A stretch of 64,000 nucleotides of DNA from CAWDYA01 sp963806495. GTDB lineage: Bacteria; Acidobacteriota; Polarisedimenticolia; JACPZX01; DASXTC01. Shown here in pieces: positions 1 through 7,760 of the stretch (within the stretch, counting starts at the first letter, position 1; the number at the start of each line of letters is the position of its first letter). The notes beneath the pieces are model-generated. The model was given only the letters and a program-made list of their open reading frames with translations, was not told the origin of the DNA and ran no database searches. The stretch spans positions 496,001 to 560,000 of the forward strand of contig CAWDYA010000008.1 of the NCBI GenBank assembly GCA_963806495.1, given 5' to 3'. The translations under genes were made by a program, and so were the position numbers.

Positions 1-152
1 AAAAGGAAGAGACGGTTCACCAGCTGGATCGCTACCTGTCGAATCCTGGCATGTGTGGAGCCGGCTTCATCGAGCGGTACCCACTGTTCGACCCGTTGCA
101 GGACTATCCGGCGTTTCAGGAAATGCTGCGACATGCCCCGTCCGGCGACTGA
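1..152 (+). CDS. C-terminal end of a TPR-type protein (5' truncated)
   Basis: An open frame enters from the left edge, with its first whole codon at base 3, and stops at TGA 150-152, giving the last 49 residues. The tail reads ...ERYPLFDPLQDYPAFQEML... The pattern PLFDPLxxxPxFQxxL is the usual last helix pair of TPR regions attached to bacterial Ser/Thr kinases or adenylate-cyclase-like regulators. That family link is inference from this short motif, because the catalytic part lies outside the window. No gene follows on this strand until 754. Confidence 0.5.
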   Translation, partial: KEETVHQLDRYLSNPGMCGAGFIERYPLFDPLQDYPAFQEMLRHAPSGD

Positions 153-197
153 GGTGATCGCGCCACGCACTCTTCCCATCTGACAGGGTATCGGAAG

Positions 198-225
198 TGG
201 CGCGCCCGGACGGATTCGAACCGCC
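198..225 (-). pseudogene. 3' fragment of a tRNA-Arg-like gene (T-arm plus acceptor strand and CCA)
   Basis: Read on the minus strand, this stretch gives a T-arm with a GGCGG/CCGTC stem around a TTCGAAT loop, then CGGGCGC, a G discriminator and an encoded CCA. The T-stem pairs fully if one G-U is allowed. No D-arm, anticodon arm or 5' acceptor strand follows to the right, so it is a 3' tRNA piece, not a gene. The acceptor half would pair with GCGCCCG, a common tRNA-Arg 5' end. Such pieces are typical leftovers of integration at tRNA 3' ends, but no integrase is visible here. Confidence 0.6.
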
Positions 226-343
226 CACTGGACGCTGCGAGAACATCAACGGCGCGCAGGGACACGCATCCCGCGTGGAGGGGCGGGCACAGATGGGAGG
301 AGGAGAGGCTGGATTAGTTGTGAGATGCTGATTCTAAGGAGTT

Positions 344-420
344 TGGCGGGAGCGACGGGACTTGAACCCGCGATCTCCGGCTTGACAGGCCGGCGTGTTA
401 ACCAACTACACCACGCCCCC
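344..420 (-). tRNA. tRNA-Asp (GTC)
   Basis: The minus strand folds as a complete tRNA. The acceptor GGGGGCG pairs with CGCTCCC (one G-U), the discriminator is G and CCA is encoded. The anticodon arm is CCGGC-CTGTCAA-GCCGG, giving anticodon GTC (Asp). The T-arm is CGGGT/TCAAGTC-like with an intact stem. It lies 21 bp downstream of tRNA-Val on the same strand and is probably co-transcribed with it. Confidence 0.95.
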
Positions 421-441
421 GCGACCGTGTGAAGCACTTGC

Positions 442-516
442 TGGTGGGCAGTACTGGATTTGAACCAGTGACCCCCTGCTTGTAAGGCAGGTGCTCTCCC
501 GCTGAGCTAACCGCCC
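442..516 (-). tRNA. tRNA-Val (TAC)
   Basis: The minus strand gives a complete tRNA starting GGGCGGT and ending ACTGCCC-A-CCA. The anticodon arm is CCTGC-CTTACAA-GCAGG, so the anticodon is TAC (Val). The D-arm and T-arm are intact and CCA is encoded. It is the first gene of a Val-Asp tRNA pair, with the tRNA-Arg fragment further downstream on the same strand. Confidence 0.95.
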
Positions 517-527
517 GGCACGTCCCC

Positions 528-557
528 ATGCTATCCGAACAGAAGCGCCGGCCGCAA
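528..557 (-). promoter_or_regulatory. Likely promoter of the tRNA-Val/tRNA-Asp unit
   Basis: On the minus strand a TTGCGG -35-like box (552-557) is separated by 18 bp from a TAGCAT -10-like box (528-533). The expected start of transcription falls a few bases before the mature tRNA-Val 5' end at 516. The match is partial but the position is right for a tRNA gene. Confidence 0.45.
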
Positions 558-753
558 CGGAATACCACCGCCCCGCGGCGGGGGCCATCGCTCACCATGG
601 AACGAGAGCGCGTACGGTAGCACGAGGACGCCTCCTCTTCAAGAGGCCCTTTTCGGTGGTTGCCCGCGGGCCCCCGGGGTGGAAAGATAGGGGCGCCATG
701 CCCGACAACCCGGTCTCCTGCCGCTTGCCCCCTCCCCCCCGAGGACCCCTGCC

Positions 754-1686
754 ATGAGCGGGATCGACTATCGCTGCGGCAACGACCTCGATCTGGACGT
801 GGTGATCGAGCTGTACCACGCCTCCACCCTCGGCGAGCGCCGCCCCGTGGACGATCGGGCGATCATGGGGGCGATGATGCGCCATGCCAACCTGGTGGTC
901 ACCGCCTGGGAGGGGGACCTGCTGGTCGGCATCTCACGCACCCTCACCGACTTCGACTACGTCGGCTATCTGGCCGACCTGGCGGTGCGGGCCTCGCACC
1001 AGCGGCAGGGGATCGGCACGGAGCTCATCCGCAGGACACGGGAGAGGATGGGTCCCCGCTCCGGTCTGGTCCTGCTGGCGGCGCCGAAGGCCGTGTCCTA
1101 CTATCCGGCACTCGGATTCACGCGACACGACAGTGCATGGGTGCTGAGGGCCACCGATCCCTTCCCGTCGCCCGCCAGACCGCGACAAGGAGACGACATC
1201 GTGAACGGGGAACCCTCGACCGACACCGTCGCCGCTGCAACCGCGCCCGGCGCCGGCGCTGCGGGGCTGCTGGGAGAATTCCTGCTGCGCGCGGCCTGGT
1301 TCCCGATCACGGTGTTCGTGGCCCACCTCTTTCTGTACCTCGTGGTGGGCCTGTACGACATGCTCCCCGCGTTCGACCTGGTGACCCACTTCGCGGGCGG
1401 CGTCGCCATCGCCTATTTCTTCTCCGGCGTGCTCGGGATGGCCGAGCGTCGCGGCGCGGTGAGCCCCCTGGACGTGGCGGTGCGCGCGCTGCTGGTATTC
1501 GCCCTCACCGCGACTGTGGCCATGTTCTGGGAGTTCGCCGAGTACATCTTCGACCTTCTGTTCGGCACCCGCATCCAGGTCGACCTCCTGGACACGTTGT
1601 CGGACATGGCGATGGGGGTGTTCGGCGGCATCTGCTTCCTGCTCATCGGGCGGCTCGCGAAGGGCCGGGTCACACGGGAGTCCTGA
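754..1686 (+). CDS. GNAT N-acetyltransferase fused in frame to a DUF2238-like membrane domain
   Basis: The 310-residue product has two parts. Residues 1-140 resemble a GNAT acetyltransferase: the RQGIGTELIRR acetyl-CoA loop is near 92-102 and YYPALGF near 118. Residues 170-305 carry about four membrane spans. They include DLVTHFAGG, an MFWEFAEYIFD segment and DTLSDMAMGVFGG, the acidic and His residues typical of DUF2238/YjdF-like membrane proteins. A linker near 141-168 joins them. At codon 150 a GTG (1201) is preceded by AAGGAG with 8 nt spacing, so the membrane part could also be translated alone. ATG 754 has a modest GAGGA upstream. Substrate unknown. Confidence 0.75.
   Translation: MSGIDYRCGNDLDLDVVIELYHASTLGERRPVDDRAIMGAMMRHANLVVTAWEGDLLVGISRTLTDFDYVGYLADLAVRASHQRQGIGTELIRRTRERMGPRSGLVLLAAPKAVSYYPALGFTRHDSAWVLRATDPFPSPARPRQGDDIVNGEPSTDTVAAATAPGAGAAGLLGEFLLRAAWFPITVFVAHLFLYLVVGLYDMLPAFDLVTHFAGGVAIAYFFSGVLGMAERRGAVSPLDVAVRALLVFALTATVAMFWEFAEYIFDLLFGTRIQVDLLDTLSDMAMGVFGGICFLLIGRLAKGRVTRES
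1187..1203 (+). promoter_or_regulatory. Strong internal ribosome binding site and GTG start inside the GNAT fusion
   Basis: AAGGAG (1187-1192) sits 8 nt before GTG 1201-1203, in the same frame as the upstream GNAT domain and exactly in the linker before the membrane domain. Initiation here would give a 161-residue membrane protein alone. Either the fusion is recent and the old start persists, or both forms are made. Confidence 0.5.
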
Positions 1687-1724
1687 CGGGCGCGGTGGGA
1701 TCGGATCTGTTCTACGATATCCCC

Positions 1725-2177
1725 ATGCGTTCGAGTGACCCGCGATCCACAGCCACTGCCCCACCTCACGGACCGGCCGACGAGGCGATGCCCACCGAGG
1801 TCTGGCGACGGCTGATGCTCTTCCACAGCCGCGCGCGGACCCGTCTGGCCAACGAGCGCACGCTGCTCGCCTGGCTTCGCACCAGCCTCGCGCTCATCAC
1901 GGTCGGATTCGTCGTCCAGCGGTTCGATCTGCTCCTGTCGCAGCAGACCGCGCACGATCTCCCCTGGATGCCCTTCCTGATGACCTGGGTCCCGCTGCTG
2001 TTCTTCACCCTCGGGGGGATCATCGTCACCCTCAGCACGTGGGAGTTCTTCCGAAACCAGCGCGAGATCCACTCGCAGAACGAGATGCGCCGCGGCCGGG
2101 TGCGTGACGCCCTGATCCTCACCGCGCTGCTCTTCCTGCTCGCCGTCACGGTGATCTTCGTGATCTCGAAGCCCTGA
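1725..2177 (+). CDS. DUF202 family membrane protein
   Basis: The 150-residue protein has the DUF202 (YidH-like) signature: RTRLANERTLLAWLRTSLALITVGF near residues 42-66, followed by spans at about 85-105 and 128-148. DUF202 proteins are small three-span inner-membrane proteins of unknown function. The start is uncertain. ATG 1725 gives a long polar N-terminus, while ATG 1788 would start just before the conserved part; neither has a good Shine-Dalgarno sequence. The gene follows the GNAT/membrane gene by 38 bp and precedes another small membrane protein, so the three may be co-transcribed. Confidence 0.8.
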   Translation: MRSSDPRSTATAPPHGPADEAMPTEVWRRLMLFHSRARTRLANERTLLAWLRTSLALITVGFVVQRFDLLLSQQTAHDLPWMPFLMTWVPLLFFTLGGIIVTLSTWEFFRNQREIHSQNEMRRGRVRDALILTALLFLLAVTVIFVISKP

Positions 2178-2186
2178 GCCGGAGCC

Positions 2187-2414
2187 ATGCTGCCGCTCCT
2201 CGAGCTGATTCCGGTCGGAACATCCTTCATCCTCGGGCTCGTCTATCTGACGATGCAGGAGGACCGCACGGTCCTGAAGATCGCCGGGGCGGTGCTGTTT
2301 CTCGCGGCCGTCTACCTCCAGTTCTACTCGCGCTGGACGCTCGCAGGCCTGCTTCTGCAGATCGGGCTCGCGGTGACGCTGGCGATCCAGAGACGCCTCG
2401 AGGGTCTGCTGTGA
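2187..2414 (+). CDS. Small hydrophobic membrane protein, hypothetical
   Basis: The 75-residue product is almost wholly hydrophobic, with predicted spans at about 5-22, 30-48 and 50-66 and a short RRLEGLL tail. It starts 9 bp after the DUF202 stop, with GAGCCGGAGCC just upstream of ATG. No family is recognised. The close spacing and shared membrane location suggest co-expression with the DUF202 protein. Confidence 0.6.
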   Translation: MLPLLELIPVGTSFILGLVYLTMQEDRTVLKIAGAVLFLAAVYLQFYSRWTLAGLLLQIGLAVTLAIQRRLEGLL

Positions 2415-2488
2415 CGCGCCCCTTCCGCCGGGGCGTTCGTCTCGTGTCAGGATCCGCCCGTACCGGCCCATTCCAAGGAGACGACTGC

Positions 2489-2920
2489 ATGGCGGAGCTG
2501 AAGACCAGACCGACCGGCATGAGCGTGACGAAATACCTGGGAGCCATCCCGGACGAGGGGACGCGGCGGGACTGCCGCGAGGTCATGAAGATGATGAAGG
2601 CAGCCACCGGGTCGGCTCCGAAGATGTGGGGCCCGAGCATCGTCGGCTTCGGAGACTATCGCTACGAATACGCGAGCGGTCGCACGGGCGACTGGTTCCT
2701 GGCCGGGTTCTCCCCGCGCAAGCAGAACCTCACCCTGTACCTCATGTCGGGATTCAGGGGCTTCGAGCCGCTCATGCGCCGCCTCGGCAGACACAAGGCC
2801 AGCAAATGCTGCCTGTACATCAAGCGGCTGGATGACGTCGACCGGAAGGTTCTGACCGATCTGATCGGCCGGTCGGTCAGAAAGGTCAAGAAAGGCCGTC
2901 GTCCCCGCTCGCGTGCCTGA
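2489..2920 (+). CDS. DUF1801 (YdhG-like) domain protein
   Basis: The 143-residue protein matches the DUF1801 fold: an N-terminal helical part (RRDCREVMKMMKAATG), then PKMWGPSIVGFGDYRYEY, then GFSPRKQNLTLYLM and a CCLYIKRLDDVD segment. The family is small, soluble and related in fold to frataxin/YdhG proteins; its biochemical role is unknown. ATG 2489 is chosen because AAGGAG lies at 2475-2480 with 8 nt spacing. The tail is very basic (KKGRRPRSRA). It is a stand-alone gene with 74 bp to the upstream gene. Confidence 0.85.
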   Translation: MAELKTRPTGMSVTKYLGAIPDEGTRRDCREVMKMMKAATGSAPKMWGPSIVGFGDYRYEYASGRTGDWFLAGFSPRKQNLTLYLMSGFRGFEPLMRRLGRHKASKCCLYIKRLDDVDRKVLTDLIGRSVRKVKKGRRPRSRA

Positions 2921-3005
2921 GCGAGGCGGCGTCCCGCGCATGCGCTGGAGTAGTTGCGAGCGGGCGATCGATACATGAAGATGCCCTGGAGAATAGGAGG
3001 CGACC

Positions 3006-3957
3006 ATGGCTGACAGGAAGATCATCGCGGTGCTCGGCGCGACGGGCGCGCAAGGTGGTGGACTGGTGCGGGCGATTCTGGAAGACAAGAGTGGCGGCTT
3101 CGCCGCCCGGGCGATCACACGCGACGCCGGCTCGGACAAGGCAAAGGAGCTGGCCTCGCTGGGCGCCGAGGTCGTCGCGGCCGACGTGGACGACAGGTCG
3201 AGCCTGGAGAGGGCCTTCGCGGGCGGCGCACGGCGCCTACTGCGTCACCTTCTACTGGGCGCACTTCAAGCCCGAGAAGGAGCTGGCCGAGGCGGCCTCG
3301 ATGGCCGCGGCCGCGAAGAAGACCGGGCTGAAGCACGTCATCTGGTCGACGCTCGAGGACACGCGAAAGTGGGTGCCCCTGTCCGACGACCGGATGCCCA
3401 CCCTGATGGAGAAGTACAAGGTGCCCCACTTCGACGCCAAGGGAGAGGCGAACCACCTGTTCGCCGAGGCGGGCGTCCCGACGACGTACCTTCTCACGTC
3501 GTTCTACTGGGACAACTTCATCCATTTCGGCATGGGTCCGAAGCCAGGCCCCGACGGCACGCTCGCGATCACGTTCCCGATGGGGGACCGGAAGCTGCCC
3601 GGCATCGCCGCCGAGGACATCGGGCGGTGCGCGTACGGCATCTTCAAGCGTGGCGGCGGGATGATCGGGAAGACGCCGGGCATCGCCGGCGAGCACCTGA
3701 CCGGCGAGCAGATGGCCGCATCGTTTACCAAGGCGCTCGGCCGGCCGGTGAAGTACAACGCGGTGCCGTTCGACGTGTACCGCGGGTTCGGCTTTCCCGG
3801 AGCGGACGACCTGGGCAACATGTTCCAGTTCAAGCACGACTTCGAGGATTACTTCTGCGGGGCGCGCGATCTGAAGCTCGCCCGCTCGCTCAACCCGCAG
3901 CTCCAGGACTTCGACACCTGGCTCTCGCGCAACGCGAAGAAGATCCCGGTCGGCTAG
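3006..3957 (+). CDS. NmrA-family NAD(P)-binding protein, reading frame broken by one base
   Basis: The N-terminal frame from ATG 3006 (AGGAGG at 2996-3001) begins with a Rossmann motif, IIAVLGATGAQGGGLVRAI. It runs to about residue 74, and the reading then continues one frame over with AHGAYCVTFYWAHF. Joining the frames near 3228-3236 by dropping one G restores a continuous NmrA/HSCARG-like protein of about 316 residues, ending at TAG 3955-3957. NmrA-like proteins bind NAD(P) and act as redox sensors or reductases. The C-terminal half is intact, so the break is either recent or a sequencing error. No operon partner is apparent. Confidence 0.75.
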
Positions 3958-3969
3958 GCGATCCCGACC

Positions 3970-4320
3970 GTGGCGCCGCGCTGGTACGTCTACATGCTGC
4001 GCTGCGGCGACGGCTCGCTCTACACGGGCATCGCCACCGACGTGGCACGCCGCGTCGAGGAGCATCAACGCGGCGGCGCGCGTGGCGCGCGCTACCTGCG
4101 TGGCCGCGGACCGTTGACGCTCGCGCTCCAGTGGCCCGTCGGGGACCGCGGCCTCGCGTTGCGGGTTGAGGCGCGTATCAAGCGGCTGCCGCGGGCCCTC
4201 AAGGAAGAGCTGGTCTCGCGGCGCAGCCGTGTCCGGCGGATCGTGGCGGCGGCCGAGGCCGGCCGGGCCGCTCAGCGGGATGCCGCCCGTTCGAGACGGT
4301 CCAGCAGCCCTTCCACGTGA
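3970..4320 (+). CDS. GIY-YIG nuclease superfamily protein (UPF0213/YhbQ-like)
   Basis: The 116-residue protein opens with WYVYMLRCGDGSLYTGIATDVARRVEEH, the GIY-YIG core in its YVYML...LYTGIA form, including the conserved Arg in the following helix. Single-domain members of this UPF0213 group are small putative nucleases with unclear roles. The start is GTG 3970, only 12 bp after the NmrA-type gene. Its 3' end overlaps the convergent Mut7-C gene by 49 bp. The Ser/Arg-rich C-terminus beyond residue 90 has no recognisable structure. Confidence 0.85.
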   Translation: MAPRWYVYMLRCGDGSLYTGIATDVARRVEEHQRGGARGARYLRGRGPLTLALQWPVGDRGLALRVEARIKRLPRALKEELVSRRSRVRRIVAAAEAGRAAQRDAARSRRSSSPST

Positions 4321-4766
4321 GTGGCCTTCCAGTAGACCCGGCCGCAGGCGGGACAGCGTGAGAACCCGGTCTGCGTGGCCAGAACATAGGGCGGCACCTC
4401 GGTGGCGACGCTTTCGGGCGTGACACCCGAAGTCGGCTCGTTGCATCGAAGACAGCGGGTGAGGAGACGTGCCGGGTCGGGCTGCAGACCGTGCGACCGG
4501 ACCAGCTCGGCGAGCTGTTCGTCCGGATCGGGGCTCTCGATCAGGATGCACGCGGCGCCGGTTTCCCTCAGGGCACGCCGGCCCGCGAGGGCCCTGTCAC
4601 GCGTCAGGATGGTCCTCCCCTCCCGCCAGGCCCGCGCGATCAGGGCGTCGTCCGCGATACGGCGATCGTAGGCGACGTCGAAGCCGAGCGCCCTGAGCCA
4701 CTTGGCCAGCCGGCCGAGCATGCAGTCGGCGATGTATCGTGTGTTCCCGGTTACGCCCACGACCAA
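4272..4766 (-). CDS. Mut7-C RNase domain protein with C-terminal zinc ribbon
   Basis: The 164-residue product matches Mut7-C. RYIADCMLGRLAKWLRALG lies near 10-28 and ILTRDRALAGRR near 53-64, supplying the acidic residues of this PIN-like RNase fold. The C-terminal half has two Cys pairs (CLRCN near 107-111 and CPACG near 138-142), a zinc ribbon usual for the family. Predicted role: RNA cleavage or decay; the substrate is unknown. The start is uncertain (TTG 4766 or GTG 4760), because the conserved RYIAD segment requires an upstream non-ATG start. It is divergent from the metallo-hydrolase gene across 53 bp. Confidence 0.85.
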   Translation of the reverse strand: MVVGVTGNTRYIADCMLGRLAKWLRALGFDVAYDRRIADDALIARAWREGRTILTRDRALAGRRALRETGAACILIESPDPDEQLAELVRSHGLQPDPARLLTRCLRCNEPTSGVTPESVATEVPPYVLATQTGFSRCPACGRVYWKATHVEGLLDRLERAASR

Positions 4767-4819
4767 ACTGTACCACCGAAACGCTGTGCTACAGTGCCAT
4801 TCATGGAACAGGCCGCATC

Positions 4820-5581
4820 ATGCGCATGACCATCCTGGGCTCGGGAACGGCGGTGCCGTCGCTCCGCCGCGGCGCACCGGGGACGTTGCTCGAGGTCGGT
4901 GACGACCGCGTCGTCATCGACGCCGGTCCGGGCACGCTCAACCGGCTGCTCTCAGCCGGGCTGACCCACGACCGCGTGACCCATCTCCTGATTACCCACA
5001 ACCACCTCGACCATTGCGGCGAGCTGGCGTCATGGCTGTTCGCCGCCCGTGTGCCCGGCGCCTCCCGCTCGGCGCCCCTGATAATCGGCGGCTCGTCCGG
5101 CTTCATGAAGATGCTGTCGGGGCTGCAGGGCGTGTACGGTCACAGGATCGAGCCGTCCGGCTATACCCTGACCCTGATCACGATGGACGGCGCGGTAGCC
5201 GCCCCGCTGGGCTTCGACGGCTGGACCGTGCAGGCCTTTCCGGTTTCGCACATCGACTCCTCTTTCGGCTATCGCATCACCGACGACGCGGGCCGGACCT
5301 TCGCATGCACGGGTGACACGGACGTGTGCGACGGGGCTTCACGGCTCGCGCGCGACGCCGACATGCTGCTCATCGAGGCCTCCACCCCTGCGGCCCTCAA
5401 GGCGGCGGGTCATCTGACGGCCCCCGAGGCGGGCGGGATTGCGAGCCGTGCCGGCGCGCGCAGGGTGGTGCTCAACCATTTCTATCCGGCGTGCGACGAA
5501 GTTGATATGCTTGCGGAGCTTCGGGCCACCTACGACGGAGAGGCCGCGCTTGCCGAGGATGGCATGAGCATCGAGATATGA
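4820..5581 (+). CDS. Metallo-beta-lactamase-fold hydrolase (RNase Z-like)
   Basis: The 253-residue protein begins MTILGSGTAVPS, and THNHLDH (His60, His62, Asp64, His65) is the metal site. Later ligands are seen in CTGDTD (near 168-173) and LNHFYP (near 221). The arrangement resembles RNase Z-like and other MBL hydrolases, but no RNase Z exosite arm is obvious, so the substrate stays open (RNA or a small ester). ATG 4820 is chosen because the fold starts directly after it. The gene overlaps the next one by 4 bp (ATGA), implying translational coupling. Confidence 0.85.
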   Translation: MRMTILGSGTAVPSLRRGAPGTLLEVGDDRVVIDAGPGTLNRLLSAGLTHDRVTHLLITHNHLDHCGELASWLFAARVPGASRSAPLIIGGSSGFMKMLSGLQGVYGHRIEPSGYTLTLITMDGAVAAPLGFDGWTVQAFPVSHIDSSFGYRITDDAGRTFACTGDTDVCDGASRLARDADMLLIEASTPAALKAAGHLTAPEAGGIASRAGARRVVLNHFYPACDEVDMLAELRATYDGEAALAEDGMSIEI

Positions 5582-6321
5582 GACGCCAGCTCCCCCCTGT
5601 TGCTCTCGCTCTCGCCCTCGTCGCGGCCCTGGCGTCCGCCGGCGCCGCCCCGAAGGGGATCGGGCAGGTGCACGGGACGGTGTTCGACAAGGAGCGGAAG
5701 GGTGTGCCCGGCCTGACCGTGGCGCTCGTCCCCGGCGCCGGGGCGACGGTGTACGGCACCTCCACCGACATGGACGGCCGGTACGAGTTCAAGGGACTCG
5801 ACGCGGACGTCTACACCGTGATGGTCGTTGACCGGGCCGGGGTCATCTACCGCAAGGACGGCATCCGCGTCAGGTCGCTGTTCCGCAGCATCGTCGACTT
5901 CAACCTGGGCACCGACGCGCCGGCGCCGTCGATCCCGGTGCCGCAGCCGGTGACCGCCGCCGACGGTGATCCTGCCGCCTCGTCCTCCGAGCTGACGATC
6001 GCGTGCACGCTGACCGGCGCCGATCGCCAGCCGGTGCCGGACGCATCCGTCGCGGCAACGCCCACGGCCGGTACCGGCGCGCTACGGCGGGCCATCACCG
6101 ATTCCGGCGGCGCCTGCCGCCTTCAGGGGATCCCGCAGGGCGTATACCGGCTGACGGCCCGGGCGCCCGGCTTCATCAACTGGGAGATCGGTCCGCTGAC
6201 GCTGGACCGGCCCGGGGGGATCGGCCTCAGCCTCGCACTCACGCCCTACCCGATGGGATTCGCCGGCACCGTCGAGGATCTCCTCATCCCCACTGACCCC
6301 GTCCCCCCACACACTCCCTGA
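5578..6321 (+). CDS. Secreted protein with two carboxypeptidase-regulatory-like domains
   Basis: The 247-residue protein has a signal peptide (hydrophobic residues about 7-23, likely cleavage after AGA/APK). Two beta-sandwich repeats follow, at about 28-110 and 138-232. Each shows the pattern G.V.D..g.pv.g..V.l...g..y...TD..G.Y.f.gl..G.Y.v. These CarboxypepD_reg-like domains act as extracellular binding or stalk modules. A Pro-rich linker separates the repeats. The coupled start with the upstream hydrolase (ATGA) suggests one transcription unit. The first copy of the dispersed repeat lies 80 bp beyond its stop. Confidence 0.8.
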   Translation: MRRQLPPVALALALVAALASAGAAPKGIGQVHGTVFDKERKGVPGLTVALVPGAGATVYGTSTDMDGRYEFKGLDADVYTVMVVDRAGVIYRKDGIRVRSLFRSIVDFNLGTDAPAPSIPVPQPVTAADGDPAASSSELTIACTLTGADRQPVPDASVAATPTAGTGALRRAITDSGGACRLQGIPQGVYRLTARAPGFINWEIGPLTLDRPGGIGLSLALTPYPMGFAGTVEDLLIPTDPVPPHTP

Positions 6322-6400
6322 CCGCCCCGCTTCGTCGCGCCGCGGGTACCGGGCAACATCCGGGTTGAGGCGAAGACCGCAAGGATGTTCCCCTATTGTG

Positions 6401-6542
6401 GGCCCTGCGAACGGACCCACCCGAGAGACCTCTCGGACTGAGCCGGTTGCCGCGCCGGGCGCGGCGGCGAGGGAGAGGGAGGTGGGCGCGCCGCTCGGGC
6501 GGCGCGCAACACCGACCCGAGGGGGGTCTCGTTCACAGGGCC
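6401..6542 (+). repeat. Dispersed GC-rich element, copy 1
   Basis: This 142 bp copy is bounded by GGCCCTGCGAACG (6401-6413) and its near-perfect inverse CGTTCACAGGGCC (6530-6542), matching at 12 of 13 positions. Inside are CCGAGAG/CTCTCGG, GCCGCGC/GCGCGGC and a 9-bp stem GCGCGCCGC/GCGGCGCGC with a TCGG loop. It lies between a plus gene ending at 6321 and a minus gene ending at 6582. The core is nearly identical to copy 3 and about 80 percent similar by eye to copy 2. Confidence 0.85.
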
Positions 6543-6581
6543 GACACGCGTGGACGGAGAATGAGTGCAGTAGACCGCGCG

Positions 6582-7760
6582 TCAATGCTTGACGGCGTAG
6601 TACCCGCGGCGCGTCCGCACCTTCACCCCTTTGACGCTCGTCTCCAGCTTGATCTTGCGCCAGGTGCCGTCGGTGGCCTTGTTGGTCGACGAGTAGGCCA
6701 TGTAGTACTGGCTGCGCAGATCGTCGGCGATCTGCTGGTAGACATCGGCGAGATCCGCGGCGGTGTGCGGGAAGTAGGCGCGGCCTCCCGTCTCCTCGGC
6801 GACCTGTTTCAGGCTGCTGCGCATCGACACGTCCAGGACCGTCGCCCCCAACCCGATCGAGTAGATCACCACGTCGTGGGTGCGCGTCAGCTCGAGGATC
6901 TTCTGATACGAGAACCGGCTGTTGGTGTCGGCGCCGTCGGTCAGCAGGACGATCGCCTTGCGACCGTCGATCGTCTTCATCTTGCGGTAGGCCGCGTAGA
7001 TTGCGTCGTAGAGTGCCGTGCCGCCTTCGGCATCCGTCCCCTCGATCGCCTCCCGCAGCGCCGCGTGGTCCGCGGTGAGGTCCTGCAGCAGGAAGACGTT
7101 CTCGTCGAAATCGATGACCAGCGCGCGGTCCTGCGGCCGCAGCGTCTCGACGAACTCCTTGGCGGCCTCCTGGACGTCGCCTATCTCCTCGCGCATGCTG
7201 CCGGACGTATCGATCATGATGGCCATGGTGATGGGGCGCGTCTCGACCGAGAAATCCAGGATGGTCTGCGGCACATTGTCCTCGTAGAGGGTGAAGTCGT
7301 CGCGGGTGAGCCCCGGGACGAACTTCCGGTCGTCGTCGACGACACTCGCCGTTACCACCACCTGGTCGACCAGCTCGCGGTAGTTGATCAGCAGCTTCCG
7401 GGTGACGATCGTGTCCTGGGCGGCGTCGCCATCACCCGAAATCGCCGCGGCCTCGATCACCCACGAGCGCGGCTCGTCGCCGAAGTCGTAGAACGCCTCG
7501 TACGGCGGCTCGCGGTCGATATACACCAGCTTGCCCGCGACCGAGAATTCCACCCGGATGTCGCGGATCTCCTTCGAGGCATCCACGGTGGCGGCGATCT
7601 TCGCCTTGCCGAAGACGAAGTCTCCGTCGACCGGCTCGGTGATCTTCACCGTCATCTTGCGCACCGGGATCGGCTGGCCCTGCGCGAGTGCGGAGGGCGG
7701 GGCGCAGACTGCCGCCAGGGCGACGATCAAGAGAGCGGGCACCAGTCTCCTGCCGATCAT
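6582..7760 (-). CDS. Secreted VWFA-domain protein (acidobacterial VWFA-related type)
   Basis: The 392-residue protein has a signal peptide (residues 1-26, ending ALAQG) and an Ig-like segment at about 35-125. A VWFA domain at about 175-345 contains the MIDAS motif MIDTSGSM, and LLTDGADTNS supplies the further metal residues. The C-terminus ends with a KGVKVRTRRGYYA tail, as in the VWFA-related proteins common in Acidobacteria. It is probably an extracellular metal-dependent adhesion protein; the ligand is unknown. Its start overlaps the stop of the upstream TPR gene by 4 bp, so the two are translationally coupled. Confidence 0.88.
   Translation of the reverse strand: MIGRRLVPALLIVALAAVCAPPSALAQGQPIPVRKMTVKITEPVDGDFVFGKAKIAATVDASKEIRDIRVEFSVAGKLVYIDREPPYEAFYDFGDEPRSWVIEAAAISGDGDAAQDTIVTRKLLINYRELVDQVVVTASVVDDDRKFVPGLTRDDFTLYEDNVPQTILDFSVETRPITMAIMIDTSGSMREEIGDVQEAAKEFVETLRPQDRALVIDFDENVFLLQDLTADHAALREAIEGTDAEGGTALYDAIYAAYRKMKTIDGRKAIVLLTDGADTNSRFSYQKILELTRTHDVVIYSIGLGATVLDVSMRSSLKQVAEETGGRAYFPHTAADLADVYQQIADDLRSQYYMAYSSTNKATDGTWRKIKLETSVKGVKVRTRRGYYAVKH

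Noticed and set aside
198..270. Complete tRNA-Arg gene
   Set aside because: Only the T-arm, acceptor strand and CCA are present; no anticodon or D-arm can be drawn.
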